In this document: positions 45,801 through 57,080 of the stretch, in pieces
Position numbering within the stretch: position 1 is the first letter of the stretch
How the letters are laid out: each line of letters begins with the position of its first letter
NCBI GenBank assembly: GCA_933228895.1
Contig: OW121851.1
Location: 112,923,271-112,987,270, forward strand
Direction of reading: 5' to 3'
Length of the DNA stretch: 64,000 nucleotides
From: Platycnemis pennipes
Taxonomy: Eukaryota > Arthropoda > Insecta > Odonata > Platycnemididae
Program-made: the position numbers and the translations under genes
The notes under the pieces: model-generated
What the model saw: only the letters and a program-made list of their open reading frames with translations
Told to the model about the DNA's origin: nothing
Databases searched by the model: none

Positions 45801-46161
45801 AACTACTTCGGCAAACTAAGAAACAGAATGGCTCTCAGTGCCAGTGACCCAGTGATCGTGTTGCATCACGAGAATGACGATTCATCCCTCTCTTCGGTTT
45901 CGACGTACTGCCACGCGTCTGCCCCCCTACTCCTCCTCCCCCCGCGAGCTCGTTAATCATGGAGGGGAGCGCCTCCCTCATCCGTCCGTCTCTCTCCGAG
46001 TTCCCGAGCCGGCGGCGTGTTCCGTTTTACCGTTATCGTCCTTGTCGTGTCCGACCGGCCGGCAGTCGCAGCTTCTCCTGGGGGGTTGTTGGCAAATTTT
46101 TTGTGATGAAACCGCTGATTACAGTCTCATTTATTGTTAACACTTGTGTTTTATCTCATAT
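45801..46161. other. CpG-rich patch, no supported gene
   Basis: 45870-46090 is GC- and CpG-rich with two overlapping frames (88 and 71 residues). No motif. Confidence 0.4.
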
Positions 46162-46330
46162 GGGGGCTCTATAGTCGAGACAGATGAGAAAACTCAAGTA
46201 AAAACAATTGAAGATATTGTAACGAATGATTCAGACACACCAAATTTGCAAACCATTCGTGTTTGTACCACGTGACTCCTTGGTTACCTATTCGAGATAA
46301 TCTCGACGGTTTCAAACACAGCCCCCCTGG
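46162..46330 (-). mobile_element. 160-bp MITE, complete copy
   Basis: Bounded by GGGGGCTCTATAGTCGAGAC on the left and CAAACACAGCCCCCCTGG on the right, giving inverted ends of about eight bases. Internal CCAAATTTGCAAACCATTCG and CTCCTTGGTTACCTATTCGA match the four units at 1541-2163. Confidence 0.75.
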
Positions 46331-46354
46331 AGGAGGAAGTAACAGTGGGGGCGG

Positions 46355-47920
46355 CGCACAGTGTCGCAGAATCCCCGATATGCGGTCGTGGCAAGTAAAA
46401 ATAAAATTACTATTCAGGGAATTTTGAGTATTGGGTTGTCCAAAGGGATGCCTGATTAGCCTCGAGTGGCAGTCAGTTGAGTGATAAGCGAGCACCAGTT
46501 GGATATAATCATTTTGAAAGAAAGCGTTTTTCAGGTGGCAGGTCCATCGACTGAGGTCAATACAGTGCAACGGATACTTCAAAATCACGTGGAAGTCGTA
46601 TTTTTCGATCTAATTCTATTTTGAAAATTGTAATCACCAGGATATAGCAAGTCGAATTCAATAAATAATATATTAGTAAGCATAATATAAGGAAGTTATT
46701 TTAATTTGCGCAAGTAATAGCTATCGAAAATATGAAAATTTCATGAAAAGAATCTTTATCAAAGATCAAAACTTAAAATATTCCTGTAGATTCGTGCGTT
46801 TAAAAATAGTGCAACGTGTTTGTTATGATCTTAACTATCGAATTAAATAAAAATTAGATGCATATATCTGCCATAACAATTGTTATTAATAATAAATGAA
46901 ATCAACTCATGCGTGCAAGCGCTAAAACGGTTGGTTCAACAAAGTATATAATCTAATTTTCGGATTTTTACACTAAAATAATGATAAACAGCTTCAGCGA
47001 TGAAGCACTATGAAAATTTAAATAAATATTGTTAAATTTGTATTTAACAACACAAATAAACAACAACAATTGTTAGGTAGGTACTCAAAGTACCATTTTA
47101 TGCTTAAAAATCGTTCAAACTCTGTAAAATCATTAAATAATGCTCAGAGTCCAGAATAGGAAGGTAACTCGTTGCGCTCTACACCTGTCAAACAACAACA
47201 CGTATATGTAATGCGTAAGACACATCGACATTTTACATAATTTTTATTGATAATGAGAATGTCATAGTGCTTCATCGCTGAAGCTGTTTATCATTATTTT
47301 AGTGTAAAAATCCGAAAATTAGATTATATACTTTGTTGAACCAACCGTTTTAGCGCTTGCACGCATGAGTTGATTTCATTTATTATTAATAACAATTGTT
47401 ATGGCAGATATATGCATCTAATTTTTATTTAATTCGATAGTTAAGATCATAACAAACACGTTGCACTATTTTTAAACGCACGAATCTACAGGAATATTTT
47501 AAGTTTTGATCTTTGATAAAGATTCTTTTCATGAAATTTTCATATTTTCGATAGCTATTACTTGCGCAAATTAAAATAACTTCCTTATATTATGCTTACT
47601 AATATATTATTTATTGAATTCGACTTGCTATATCCTGGTGATTACAATTTTCAAAATAGAATTAGATCGAAAAATACGACTTCCACATGATTTTGAAGTA
47701 TCCGTTGCACTGTATTGACCTCAGTCGATGGACCTGCCACCTGAAAAACGCTTTCTTTCAAAATGATTATATCCAACTGGTGCTCGCTTATCACTCAACT
47801 GACTGCCACTCGAGGCTAGTCAGGTATCCCTTTGGACAACCCAATACTCAAAATTCCCTGAATAGTAATTTTATTTTTACTTGCCACGACCGCATATCGG
47901 GGATTCTGCGACACTGTGCG
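46355..47920. repeat. Large near-perfect palindrome, 659-bp arms
   Basis: Left arm 46355-47013 and right arm 47262-47920 are reverse complements of equal length with no gaps. By eye I find three differences, at left positions 46450, 46456 and 46588, all transitions, so identity is about 99.5 percent. The 248-base spacer (47014-47261) is AT-rich and unique. Each arm holds the same small open frame pointing outward from the spacer (MILKYPLHCIDLSRWTCHLK..), differing by Ile/Val and His/Tyr. It matches no family I know. The ends CGCACAGTGTCGCAG / CTGCGACACTGTGCG could be terminal repeats of a fold-back transposon, but no target duplication is visible. A recent inverted duplication is the alternative. 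Confidence 0.93.
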
Positions 47921-50636
47921 GCGTTGCGTGGGAGTCTTTCCTATCGGAAGGGAAGAAATATATATAAGAGGGGAAGAGCAATGGTGAGTGGAAGTGGTGA
48001 CGTGAGCCGCGTTGCCATTTGATCGTCAGGAATGCCGTTCGATCCGTCATCATTGGGCACTTAAAATCGACCGAAATGAGATATAATTGGGGCCCCACAA
48101 AAGGCCATTAAGTTCTTTCGCTCGTGTCTAATAGGGAGGATGGTGCTAAAACAGAAAAGATTTTGGGTCATCATAGTGGAAGAGATCCTTCAGAAAAGGA
48201 TTCACTCATTCTCTTTTAAGGATCTCTCTCTCTCCGGAATATTTGAAGCCTCGAGAACAAAAGAATGTTACGTTTATGTCGATAAAGCCGAAGCATGGAC
48301 GCTGGAAAAGTTGATGAATCACTACGAAATAGTACTTTCCTTTGTACTAGGAGGAGTAATTCATCCTCTTCATAATCAAGAATTTCTTGGAAATTGAGGA
48401 ATTTCAGGAGCAAAAGTGTTACTCTTGAAGAAACGGCAGCGCGGACACAAGTTCAGTTTATTATCATCTGCGAAAAAGTACATCTTTATTGTAGGTACTT
48501 TATCTCACGCGTGTTGCTGCTAAAATGTGTGGCAGGGGGTAGTACGTAAACAGCCGTGAATAAAATTTTCTAAAATTATAGATAAAATAAGATCAAAACT
48601 GAATGAAAATATTGACGTGTTTTTTTTTTAAGTATTGGCATTTTTTTGCTTCTGATAGTGGAATGTGCGTTGGAAAAAAAGAATTCTTGAATCTTTTGGC
48701 CCTCAGTTTATATTTTTGAAATTGTGGTATTATTATTTCCAATGACTAACTGTATATTTCTGCAGTGACATTATCGAACTTGTACGATTTAAATTTACTA
48801 AGGATTTTGGACCCCAACCTAGTCGCCTGAAGTTCCCAACCTAGTCCCTCCATTGGATAGTTACAGTTTTGGTACATTCATAGTAGCATAGAGGGCCTAG
48901 AGTAAGCATAATACTATATTATATTCGCAATATGATAGTAGTTATTTACGGAACGCGCGGTTTTGTTCTATATCTTGTTTAGTTCTCGATTAAAATCGTT
49001 ATTGATTTAATCCCAGATTCTCGACCATTAATTCCGTTGAGATTTTTTTCTTTTGCAAAATAAGTAATCATTCGAAATGTGTGCAGCAGCGCGTTAAAGA
49101 GATTTCACTTATGTAAACAAATCGTTAGAAGGTTCTCCTGAGGAGATGAGAGGTTACCCATCCCTTCCATTCCTAACCTTATACCTTTCCTCCTGGTCTG
49201 AAGAGCCTATTAGTGCGGAAACAGACTTGAAAACACCCATGAAAAAAGGTTCTCCAGTCTAAATAAACACTTCTTTCATTTATAAACATGTTGGGTCACC
49301 TCAAAAACTATTTTTTCAGTAAAATATTAATTATTGAACGAAGTGCCTCCAACATTATGAATGTGGTTCCTCATGGTAGAGTTGAAGTGAGGATAATGCC
49401 CAATTATTTAACTTAGCTCGCTCTACCCTCTCGCTCGCTCGTCTATTCGACTAGCAATGCCAGCTTCTCCGGGAATCGAATTACAGATCCGACACGCAGT
49501 CCGGTTTTTACTTATTTTTTTGTGATTTTATTTAAGAAAGGGTGATTAAAACTGTGTGCATGATAAAACTAACTTATAGATAAGTATGCGAGGATAACAG
49601 TGATGGGTGAAACGCTAAGGTCACGAGGTCTACCATACCAGTTATTAGGCTTTTTTGGATTTTCCTCCCACAAAACGTTACGACTCAATGACTGTGCGTA
49701 ATTATATGTTTGGAGTGAATTTCAGGAAAACGTAACGTTGTTAGTTGTAACAAAATGTTGCTCTAATCTTGTTATCATCTTACAAATTCAAGCTCGAAAA
49801 ATTTGATACCAGATCGCTGTGATCAAATGGAATGTGGTTGATCTACATTCTGTATTTCGCTCGCTTAGCAGCAGTTTTCGTGAAATGTGTAATTGCTTCC
49901 AATTCAGAGAACAGGTGTATGATTAAAGAAGGTAGGAAACATCTCAAATTTTTTGTACATGTCAGTGGGGAATCGATGTTTTGATATTGAATGACGGTCG
50001 AATTAGTGATATTACATAGGAGTAAAATGAATGGATATTTAGGTTTCCAGGAAAAACATATCATGTGCGTTTTTACCATGGATATTGTAACAGAACAAGA
50101 ACGTTTTGGCAAGTCTCTTTAAAATATTTCAAACTATTTCACCTCGTCGTTCACTTCTTAGTAACGTCAGAACAAAAAAACTACTGACAGTCGTTTTTCT
50201 ATTGCTAAGATTTTTCATTTGTTTAGCAAAATCTATCACTTCCTTTGCCCACTTACCCGAAATTTCATTTATCGTCTCCTTCAACTCCCCATCACCCTCG
50301 TCTCATCACCTTTCTCTCCTTCTTTTGAGTTTTTGCATCAATTTTTTTCCCAATCAAGTGTAGCTCTTCATTATGAAGGTGCATACTTGCGCTGTACCTT
50401 ACATTATAATCTCGCCAGTTTTTCAATCAAAGACTGGAGAAAAAAACTGTCGAGACTTCGCGGTCGATAAAGAGTTGCATATGCTTAATATCTTGCGTCG
50501 GATATATTAAGACAGATCGTCCGCGGTCATTAAAGGTATTAAAAGTAAAATACACCACTTCATGAAGATCTAATCTGTCAAAGAAATTATACCATTGACT
50601 CTAGGATTTTGTAGTTGTGCATTTATCTGCTATTAA
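47921..50636. other. 2.7 kb without recognisable genes
   Basis: An 85-residue frame at 48140-48397 and an 89-residue minus frame at 49843-50112 have no motif. TGTGTGGCAGGGGGTAG at about 48527 may be a trace of a LINE stem-loop. 49430-49450 is a CTCGCTCG microsatellite. Confidence 0.45.
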
Positions 50637-50915
50637 CATCTACATCCACGTAATACCCTGCAAGCCACCTTACAGGTGTTTGGCAGGGGGTGGATTTACA
50701 TTAAACATGCATTACATATCATGCACGAAAAGAATTAGTAATTTCTAGTCTAAAACTTCACAATTTACAAAAAGATAACAATAGCTAAGGAAGAATGCAA
50801 AAACATGCTATTAGTTGGGTTAGCTTAAGGTCCTTATACCAACATGCAACTACCTATGCTCTCCATTGATACACTAGTATTTATACTATTGGATATTTTT
50901 TCAGCAGTTTGTATC
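50637..50915 (-). mobile_element. LINE-A 3' untranslated fragment
   Basis: ACATCTACATCCACGTAATA, CCTGCAAGCCACCTTACAGG, AGGTCCTTATACCAACATGC and TGCTCTCCATTGATACACTA are collinear with the LINE-A 3' end. It stops where the next MITE begins, so the two are nearly adjacent. Confidence 0.8.
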
Positions 50916-50920
50916 CCTGT

Positions 50921-51455
50921 ATTTGGGATCGTTTACCATGTTTTTTTTGCCGAATCTGATAGAGTTTGTAAAATAAAAAGACCCGTATTTTTCCGTTTTT
51001 TGATCCGTCTATTATTTATCGAGTTGTAAGTGGCCAAAAACGGATGTTTTCAACCCTTTCGGAAAAGTGGACGTGGTGCAACCTCTGACGTATATCGACT
51101 TGGTCCAATCAAAACTGAGCCCGCGAAGATACTTCGCCTCATCGCAATGGGGGGACACAGCTGACTCTGCCAATAGGAGCAGTTGCGACAGCATCTGCGC
51201 GAGCAGAACTTCCGAGAACCCCCCTCCTCTCCCTTCCCTTCCTCGAAAAGCAGTCAAGGACGGGAGGAAAATGACGTCAATGTTATCACAGCAGCATTTT
51301 CGGTGGGCGTCACCTTTTGCTTTTTTTAATTTTTGATTTATGAGTGAAAAGTTGTGGTTAGAAGATAAATTTTTTCACTAAAATTCTTTTTTCGTTTCCA
51401 TCGAACGATTTCGTGCACAAAATTGCGATTTCGGTTCTGAGTAAACGCCCCCATT
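50921..51455 (-). mobile_element. 540-bp MITE-like element, copy 3
   Basis: Inverted relative to the other three copies. Its left side reads TTTGGGATCGTTTACCATG and its right side GAGTAAACGCCCCCATT. TGACGTCA lies at 51272-51279. The internal blocks TTGATCCGTC, TTGGTCCAATC and CAGTCAAGGACGGGAGGAAA are the inverses of those in copy 1. Confidence 0.85.
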
Positions 51456-51603
51456 GTACAAGGTAAGAAAGACATTTTTGCAACATGTTTCGTGGCTCTA
51501 GTTTCAGCGTAAGTAGCGTTCAATGGTCGTAGTTTGGTTTTTTTTGAACATGTGGTTAATATCATAATATTTGACGCTTGGTCTCAATATTGGCACACGT
51601 TTC

Positions 51604-52309
51604 GAGAGGTTGATCCGAAAAGTGAAAGTCATGTCATTTTTTTTATATTTTCAGCACTTATAGAACTAAAGTTCCTCTATTAATAAAGTAAAGATAATTA
51701 TACCAACCCATACTCCTTTTTGCACAAATTGCATTTGAAATTACATACGATTAATGGCGAGAATGGCCATCACATGGGTATATAACGTTTAAAAATACCA
51801 TAGTGACCTGTCATTTTTGCAAAAAAATGATATTTTATGCGTAATGTCACAAGGAATAAAATGACACGAAAAAAAGGCATCAACCCACCGTATTTTTCGC
51901 TTAATCCACCAATTACTGACTTCAAGTGGCGCTGCGGTCGCTCTAGCCAAAATGTATGGCGTTTGAATAATATCATTACTAATGAGATATTAAAGAATAT
52001 TTCAGAAAAATAGTATAACCTAATGTTTGATAGTAATATTCTGGTGTTATACATTAGTAAATTCATTGAGTACATGAATTTATTTCTGTGACGTAAATAC
52101 TGAATTGGCTCCATCGTCGAGCTGATAAAAATTATCATAAAAAACAAACTCTTCGACTTTCATCGTATTTCTTGTGATACTTATGACTTTCAATAGCTTA
52201 GGTAATTTTCTTTGTGAAGTAAGGGTCACTTAGATCACATATACTCGTACTTAAATTAATAAGATACCTTAGACAACTTGACTCAAGCAGTCGCGAGCCA
52301 GCCTCCTTA
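51604..52309 (+). mobile_element. 740-bp MITE-like element, copy 1
   Basis: Matches 59524-60264 in the same orientation at about 90 percent or more by eye. Its right end GCCTCCTTA is the worn inverse of the intact left end TAAGGAGG of the other copy. Compared with copy 2 it lacks about 30 bases after CACCAATTACTGACTTC. A minus-strand frame of 125 residues inside it is not conserved in copy 2. Confidence 0.8.
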
Positions 52310-52914
52310 AGTATTCGAACTCGGTGATGCGGATTGTCTCAAGTGTTAAAAATGAAACCAGAGTACGGACGGTGCGAAATCGCTGGGGAAATCAAGAGGG
52401 GCGCTGAATACATAGCGAACGCCTCCAGAGCGGCAACAGTGGTCCAGGGAGGGCGGGATCGCTCGGCAGGATCCGGAGGCGGTGGGCGTGGGTCGCGGTG
52501 GCCGCTGTCCGTCCCGGCTCACGCCCAAGTAAGGAGTCTGCGGCGGCGAAGGGAGGGAACGCGTGTGGTCCACGCCTTTGTGCGGGAGCGTGCGGATGGA
52601 GGAGAGGTGGGCGTGGGGGGTAGGACGACTGTGTCAGAATTATCGATTCCGCCGTGTCAAAACTGACGCCACTGGAGAAAGTGGGAATGGAAAGATACAT
52701 GCCTTGGGTTACACTCTAGTGTAGAACAGTAAATACATTTCTACCGTGGAGGGAAATAGTTATTTATAAACGCACACACAATCAAGCAAATGATTCTTTT
52801 TTTGCCGCTGTAAAACAACCGATATGCCCGAATATCGAATACACTTTTGTCTCTGTGTGGGCGGATGGCGTCACCCCCACACTACTTCAGTAGGTCATAC
52901 AGCAGTTCAGAATT
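52310..52914. other. CpG-rich patch, no supported gene
   Basis: 52400-52640 is strongly GC- and CpG-rich (GGAGGCGGTGGGCGTGGGTC, CTGCGGCGGCGAAGG). It is open on both strands, and CCCAAGTAAGGAG around 52529 resembles a splice donor. A first exon with its island is possible but unproven. Confidence 0.35.
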
Positions 52915-53140
52915 CACATCTTCATGACACCCTTTAAGCCACCGCTAGGGTGTATTGCAGGGGTTGAATTTTTTTTCCAAACATGCACTACCCATTATGC
53001 TTAAAAGAGGATTAGTGTCCATATTTTAGTTGAATTATGCCAATTAAAATAAATATTTAAAGATATAAGCAAGCATTCATAAGCATGCTGTTAGTTGGAT
53101 TTGCTGGAAGCCTTTATACTGACATGCTATACCTAGGTTA
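52915..53140 (-). mobile_element. LINE-A 3' tail, diverged
   Basis: CACATCTTCATGACACCCTT, TAAGCCACCGCTAGGGTGTA, CCAAACATGCACTACCCATT and GCATGCTGTTAGTTGGATTT follow LINE-A order with many changes. Confidence 0.7.
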
Positions 53141-53342
53141 CTCTTGATAAACGTGGGAATATGTTATTGAATATAATTATGCATAGAATTTCTCTGGTAA
53201 GCCTGGTCAGTTTAGTGCTTAGTTAGTAGAGAGGGGTGCTTTGCCTTATTTTAATATTCTTGGGTGCCATATAGTTATGAGTAATTACCAATAAATTCCA
53301 TGAGTAACTAAGGATAGAAAAAAAACAATCAATCAATTAAGT
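53141..53342 (+). mobile_element. Possible LINE 3' end with (CAAT)n tail
   Basis: ACCAATAAATTCCATGAGTA followed by A-rich sequence and AACAATCAATCAATTAAG (53322-53341) repeats the tail type of the LINE at 43381-43895. Coding sequence is not visible upstream. Confidence 0.45.
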
Positions 53343-54427
53343 GCATTATGTCTCATCCCCCTTATTATTCACAAATTTCTTCACTTCACAGAATCAACAC
53401 ATTTTTTCCATCCAAGCTTAACAATCCAACTCCATTTATTTGTTTACAAACACCAGTTTCCAAACAGTTTGCTAAAGTGACCTCCATCCAAGGTCTAGAA
53501 AATGTTTAGAATGTAATGAGTGATATGGATATTTTCAAGAATGTAACATGATCGTTACAACGTTCACAGCTATTCAAATACCTAATAATAGGTACGAGGG
53601 AAGGAAGATAAGTAATATCCTTCGGTTTATCAAGAAAGATGATCTGCCCGACCGAAATATATAAGAATTCGTTGTTCTCACGGAGAACGAAAGCAAAACC
53701 TACTTCATAAAAAATTTACACCACATAATTATTTCCCAAATTACTTGTTTTTTTATTTCTTTCTTTTTCAGCAATTGTTACATTAAAAGACGTTCTGCAC
53801 GCTAAAAGTTTTTGCACAAGAACTTGTTCATTATGCAAATTGTATTGTGTACGAGGCATGCACAATTTCTTGTACAAGAAATTAGAACATGCTCTAAATT
53901 ATTGGACGAAACCGTCTAAGATCCACTCCGAGGCTTCTGCGCATCACAATTTGCGGTAGTGATGCGTTCTTATAGTATTCTTAAGGTTGATTTTCTGTTT
54001 GCGATCACTTTTATTCCTATAAATGTTGTAATACTACATTTTGGTTGCACATGTGATATTCCTTTTTGCTTCAATATTGTGATATCCGTCGTAGAGGTGG
54101 AAGCTGTGGAAGTGTTTTATTTATTAAAAGGTGAGTTGGACGCACCGACATAGGGAAACCCTCAACAATGACATTAGGAAGCCGTTATTGAACCAAATAA
54201 GAAATATGATCAACGAACGTAAACATGGTATTTACCTATAGGATAAATGATGGGTTATATGAGCCAATGAAAGAGTGCAAGTGACCAATCGTATAATTTT
54301 ATTTTATTATTTCTAGGATTAATGCTAGGAAATTGTTGTGCTTGGACAGCAAAGATTATGATGAAATTCATTGTGAGTACAGCATGGGCTCTTCAATTGG
54401 ATTTGATTCATCTACATATACAATGGG
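53343..54427. other. No gene; possible decayed MITE
   Basis: 53787-53930 has TTTTTGCACAAGAACTTGTT and TGCACAATTTCTTGTACAAG, similar to the inner arms of the MITE at 55023-55258. Its outer GGCCGCTTTACACG ends are unrecognisable. The remainder is AT-rich. Confidence 0.4.
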
Positions 54428-54512
54428 TTGTAGATGCTTGGTGATCTTCACCCCCTGCCACACACCCTCGCGGTTAGCTTGCAGGGTATAGTGTAGGTGT
54501 AGATGTAGATTG
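54428..54512 (+). mobile_element. LINE-B 3' tail
   Basis: TGTAGATGCTTGGTGATCTT, CACCCCCTGCCACACACCCT, GCTTGCAGGGTATAGTGTAG, ending GTGTAGATGTAGAT. About 85 bases only. Confidence 0.75.
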
Positions 54513-54765
54513 TAACCCAATTACTGTGGCTTTATTATTCGCATAACTCGTCATCATTGCTAAAATGCACTACTGTCCAAAGGATACGCCAGAATACTAT
54601 TGAATATTCCTTAAGAATTCATTCCACTTCGGAAATTTACAATGAGGGCGTTGGCGAATATCGCAGTTCAGCTGTTCGACGGAAAACTATATCTGCGCAT
54701 ACCATTGGCGCACAAACTTCATGGAAATCTGTGATCGTGTACGACCGCCAACCAACTTTCTGTAC
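54513..54765. other. No recognisable feature
   Basis: A frame beginning at 54557 runs into the following MITE. Nothing is recognised. Confidence 0.4.
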
Positions 54766-55550
54766 AATGGGGGCGTTTACTCGGAACCGAAATCGTAATT
54801 TTTTGCACGAAATCGTTAGACGGAACCAAAAAAAGAATTTTAGTGAAAAAATTTATCTTCTTACCACAACTATTCACTCATAAATCCAAAATTAAATAAA
54901 ATCAAAAGGTGACGCCCACCGAAAAAGCTGCTGTGATAACATTGACGTCATTTTCCTCCCGTCCTTGACTGCTTTTTGTGGAAGCTAAGGGAGTGGAGGG
55001 GGGTTCTCGGAAGGTCTGCTCTAAAGGCCGCTTTACACGATACAATTTTTTGTACAATTTCTTGATCAAACTCTTGCATGAGGAAATTGTACCGTGTAAA
55101 GCGGCAAATTGTACGAAAACTTGTGCGATTGTCTGAATGACTGAACGGGAAATAGAACGTGTTCTAATTCCATTCAGACAAACATACAATTTCGTTCAGT
55201 CTATACAAGAGTTTGTACAAGAAATTGTGCAAACAATTGTATCGTGTAAAGCGGCCTTCACAGATGCTGTCGCAACTGGTCCTATTGGCAGAGTCAGCTG
55301 TGTCCCCCCATTGCGATAAGACAAGTAGATAAGATAAGTAGCTTCGCGGGCTCAGTTGTGATTGGACGAAGTCGTTATGCGTCAGAGGTTGCACCACGCC
55401 CACTTTTCCGAAAGGATTAAAAACATCAGTTTTTCGCCGCTTATAACTCGATAAATAATTGACGGATCAAAAAACGGAAAAATACGGGTCTTATTATTTT
55501 ACAAACTCTATCAGGTCGGCAATAAAAAAATTATGGTAAACGACTCCATT
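54766..55550 (+). mobile_element. 540-bp MITE-like element, copy 4, interrupted
   Basis: Starts AATGGGGGCGTTTACTCGGA and ends GGTAAACGACTCCATT, with 13 of 15 terminal bases inverted. Removing 55023-55258 leaves about 549 bases collinear with copies 1-3. TGACGTCA lies at 54943-54950 and CCACGCCCAC at about 55393. Confidence 0.88.
55023..55258. mobile_element. 236-bp MITE with 50-bp terminal inverted repeats
   Basis: Outer arms AAGGCCGCTTTACACGATAC / GTATCGTGTAAAGCGGCCTT continue inward as AATTTTTTGTACAATTTC against AATTGTTTGCACAATTTC. Inner copies of CGTGTAAAGCGG and TGTCTGAATG..CATTCAGACA make further hairpins. It splits the 540-bp element between CTGCTC and CACAGATGCTGTCG, which are continuous in copy 3, so it is younger than its host copy. 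No coding capacity. Confidence 0.85.
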
Positions 55551-56894
55551 TCCTGGCCAAATCTTGCCATTCAACGTATTCTGGAAGATCTTGAAGAAGA
55601 AATTTCACCGTGTACAACGGTCCTAAGGCTGGTGACCTATAACCCCCTGCCATGCGTCCTTGCGTGGCTCGAAAGGTTACATGTGGGTGTATATTGCGTG
55701 TGCGAAGGGAGGGAGGCAGAGAGTGAGGTAGCAGTGAACGTGAACTGGGGTTGGGCGAAGAGGGTTGGAGCAGGCTCCTCGACGGGCTTGGAATCCATTG
55801 ATCCTTCATCGGAATAAAGGAGGCATCTGTCGGGGCCACATGTCCCAGGCGAGCTGCCCCCGCTTCGAATAGGGAGGAGATATTTTTCGCCCCGCTTCTC
55901 CCCCTTGCTCTCATCTCCGTGCTGAGCCGAGTGGAGGAAATACATATTTGGAGACCGTCCAAAAAAAATTCCAGTACTCCACGGCGTTCTTTTTATATTC
56001 CTACCTACCTCACGCGCGCGATATTGCTCTGGGTGCGTTCGGACTGGAGCCCAGTGCGTGGTGTCTCCAGAATTGAAATTCTCCGTGGGAGGGTCTCCGA
56101 TATGTGTTTCGTCTGGACGTGGAACGAAATCATTCACACATCTCGACCCACTTCCCCTCATACGTGGGCGTCTCTTCTTGTTGCATCTCAATCGGATGGG
56201 GCGGGTGCCCTATTTAAAATAGCGCGTTCTAGTTTTGTCGCTATGGCTGGGGATTCATTCTTCAGATGGAGCGCTTGCATTTGGTGTTCCAAGGTTATCT
56301 ATCTCAGGAACGCTTTGAATTTGTTGATTATTTTCTCCATTGGAGATCATTCCGCTCCTTCGGTATTTTATCCATCAGTTTCTTTGTGTTCATTTCGGAG
56401 ATCCATCCTCATCTCGATAATAATTCATTTTTCCTGAATGAAATTACGATTTTGTCTTGTTCTAACTGCACAGGACCATTCTCTGCTTATGCTGATAAGA
56501 ATTTGTGGTATTTTTCCCAACCAAAACGTTAGTTATCTCGTTATGATTGATCATTAATATAGAGCAGGCTTTTTACGTTGACGACGGCCTTTTTACGTCG
56601 GGCACCCTTCAGACTGATGTTGTAATCTTGGGGAATCCTTAGAATTTTTTTAATAATCCGATTGGGCTCCCCTCTCCATTGCCAAGAATAATTGGCGCTT
56701 TATACGTATTAGTCATTAGGTTGAAAGAATGCTTCAATTACTTTCACCATCTGGCGGGCGTGAGAGTCGGAAGTTGGCCCTGCTACAAATTATTCGTATT
56801 TCCGAAATAATCTCTTGTAACCCCTAGATGTTTTCCTGGCACCCTTGAAATGTCGCGCGGCACACCGGTTGGGAACCACTGATCTTGAGGCTGA
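55551..56894. other. No supported gene; CpG-rich at 55700-56200
   Basis: Overlapping frames up to 184 residues on the minus strand (55637-56191) and 172 on the plus (55919-56437) have no motif. CCCCCTGCCATGCGTCCTTG near 55641 may be a worn LINE-B tail. Confidence 0.4.
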
Positions 56895-57080
56895 CTGGAC
56901 CCATCTTTCGATTCTTCTATCAACTACGTCTTCATGTTAACCTACCTCTTTTACATCCTTTGCTCTTGTACCTTACATTTCTTGTCCATCCTTCACTATT
57001 CGCTCTGTACATCTCATCCGAGGGCTTCCTTTTCTATTCTGTCCTTTCACTTCTTACTCGGCCACTTCATGGGTCCATCA
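56895..57080 (-). mobile_element. RTE-like LINE, C-terminal remnant (weak)
   Basis: Minus-strand translation with frame changes gives KRKP..RMRCTERIVKDG, then DVKEVG and DRRIERWVQSA. The order matches GRPRxRYxEQxVKD..MKRLxxDRxxWR of the better copies at 61.7 and 10.2 kb. Several stops and shifts. Confidence 0.45.

Noticed and set aside
55637..56191. 184-residue minus-strand gene
   Set aside because: It lies in a CpG-rich patch where stops are rare, overlaps equally long frames on the other strand, and shows no domain.
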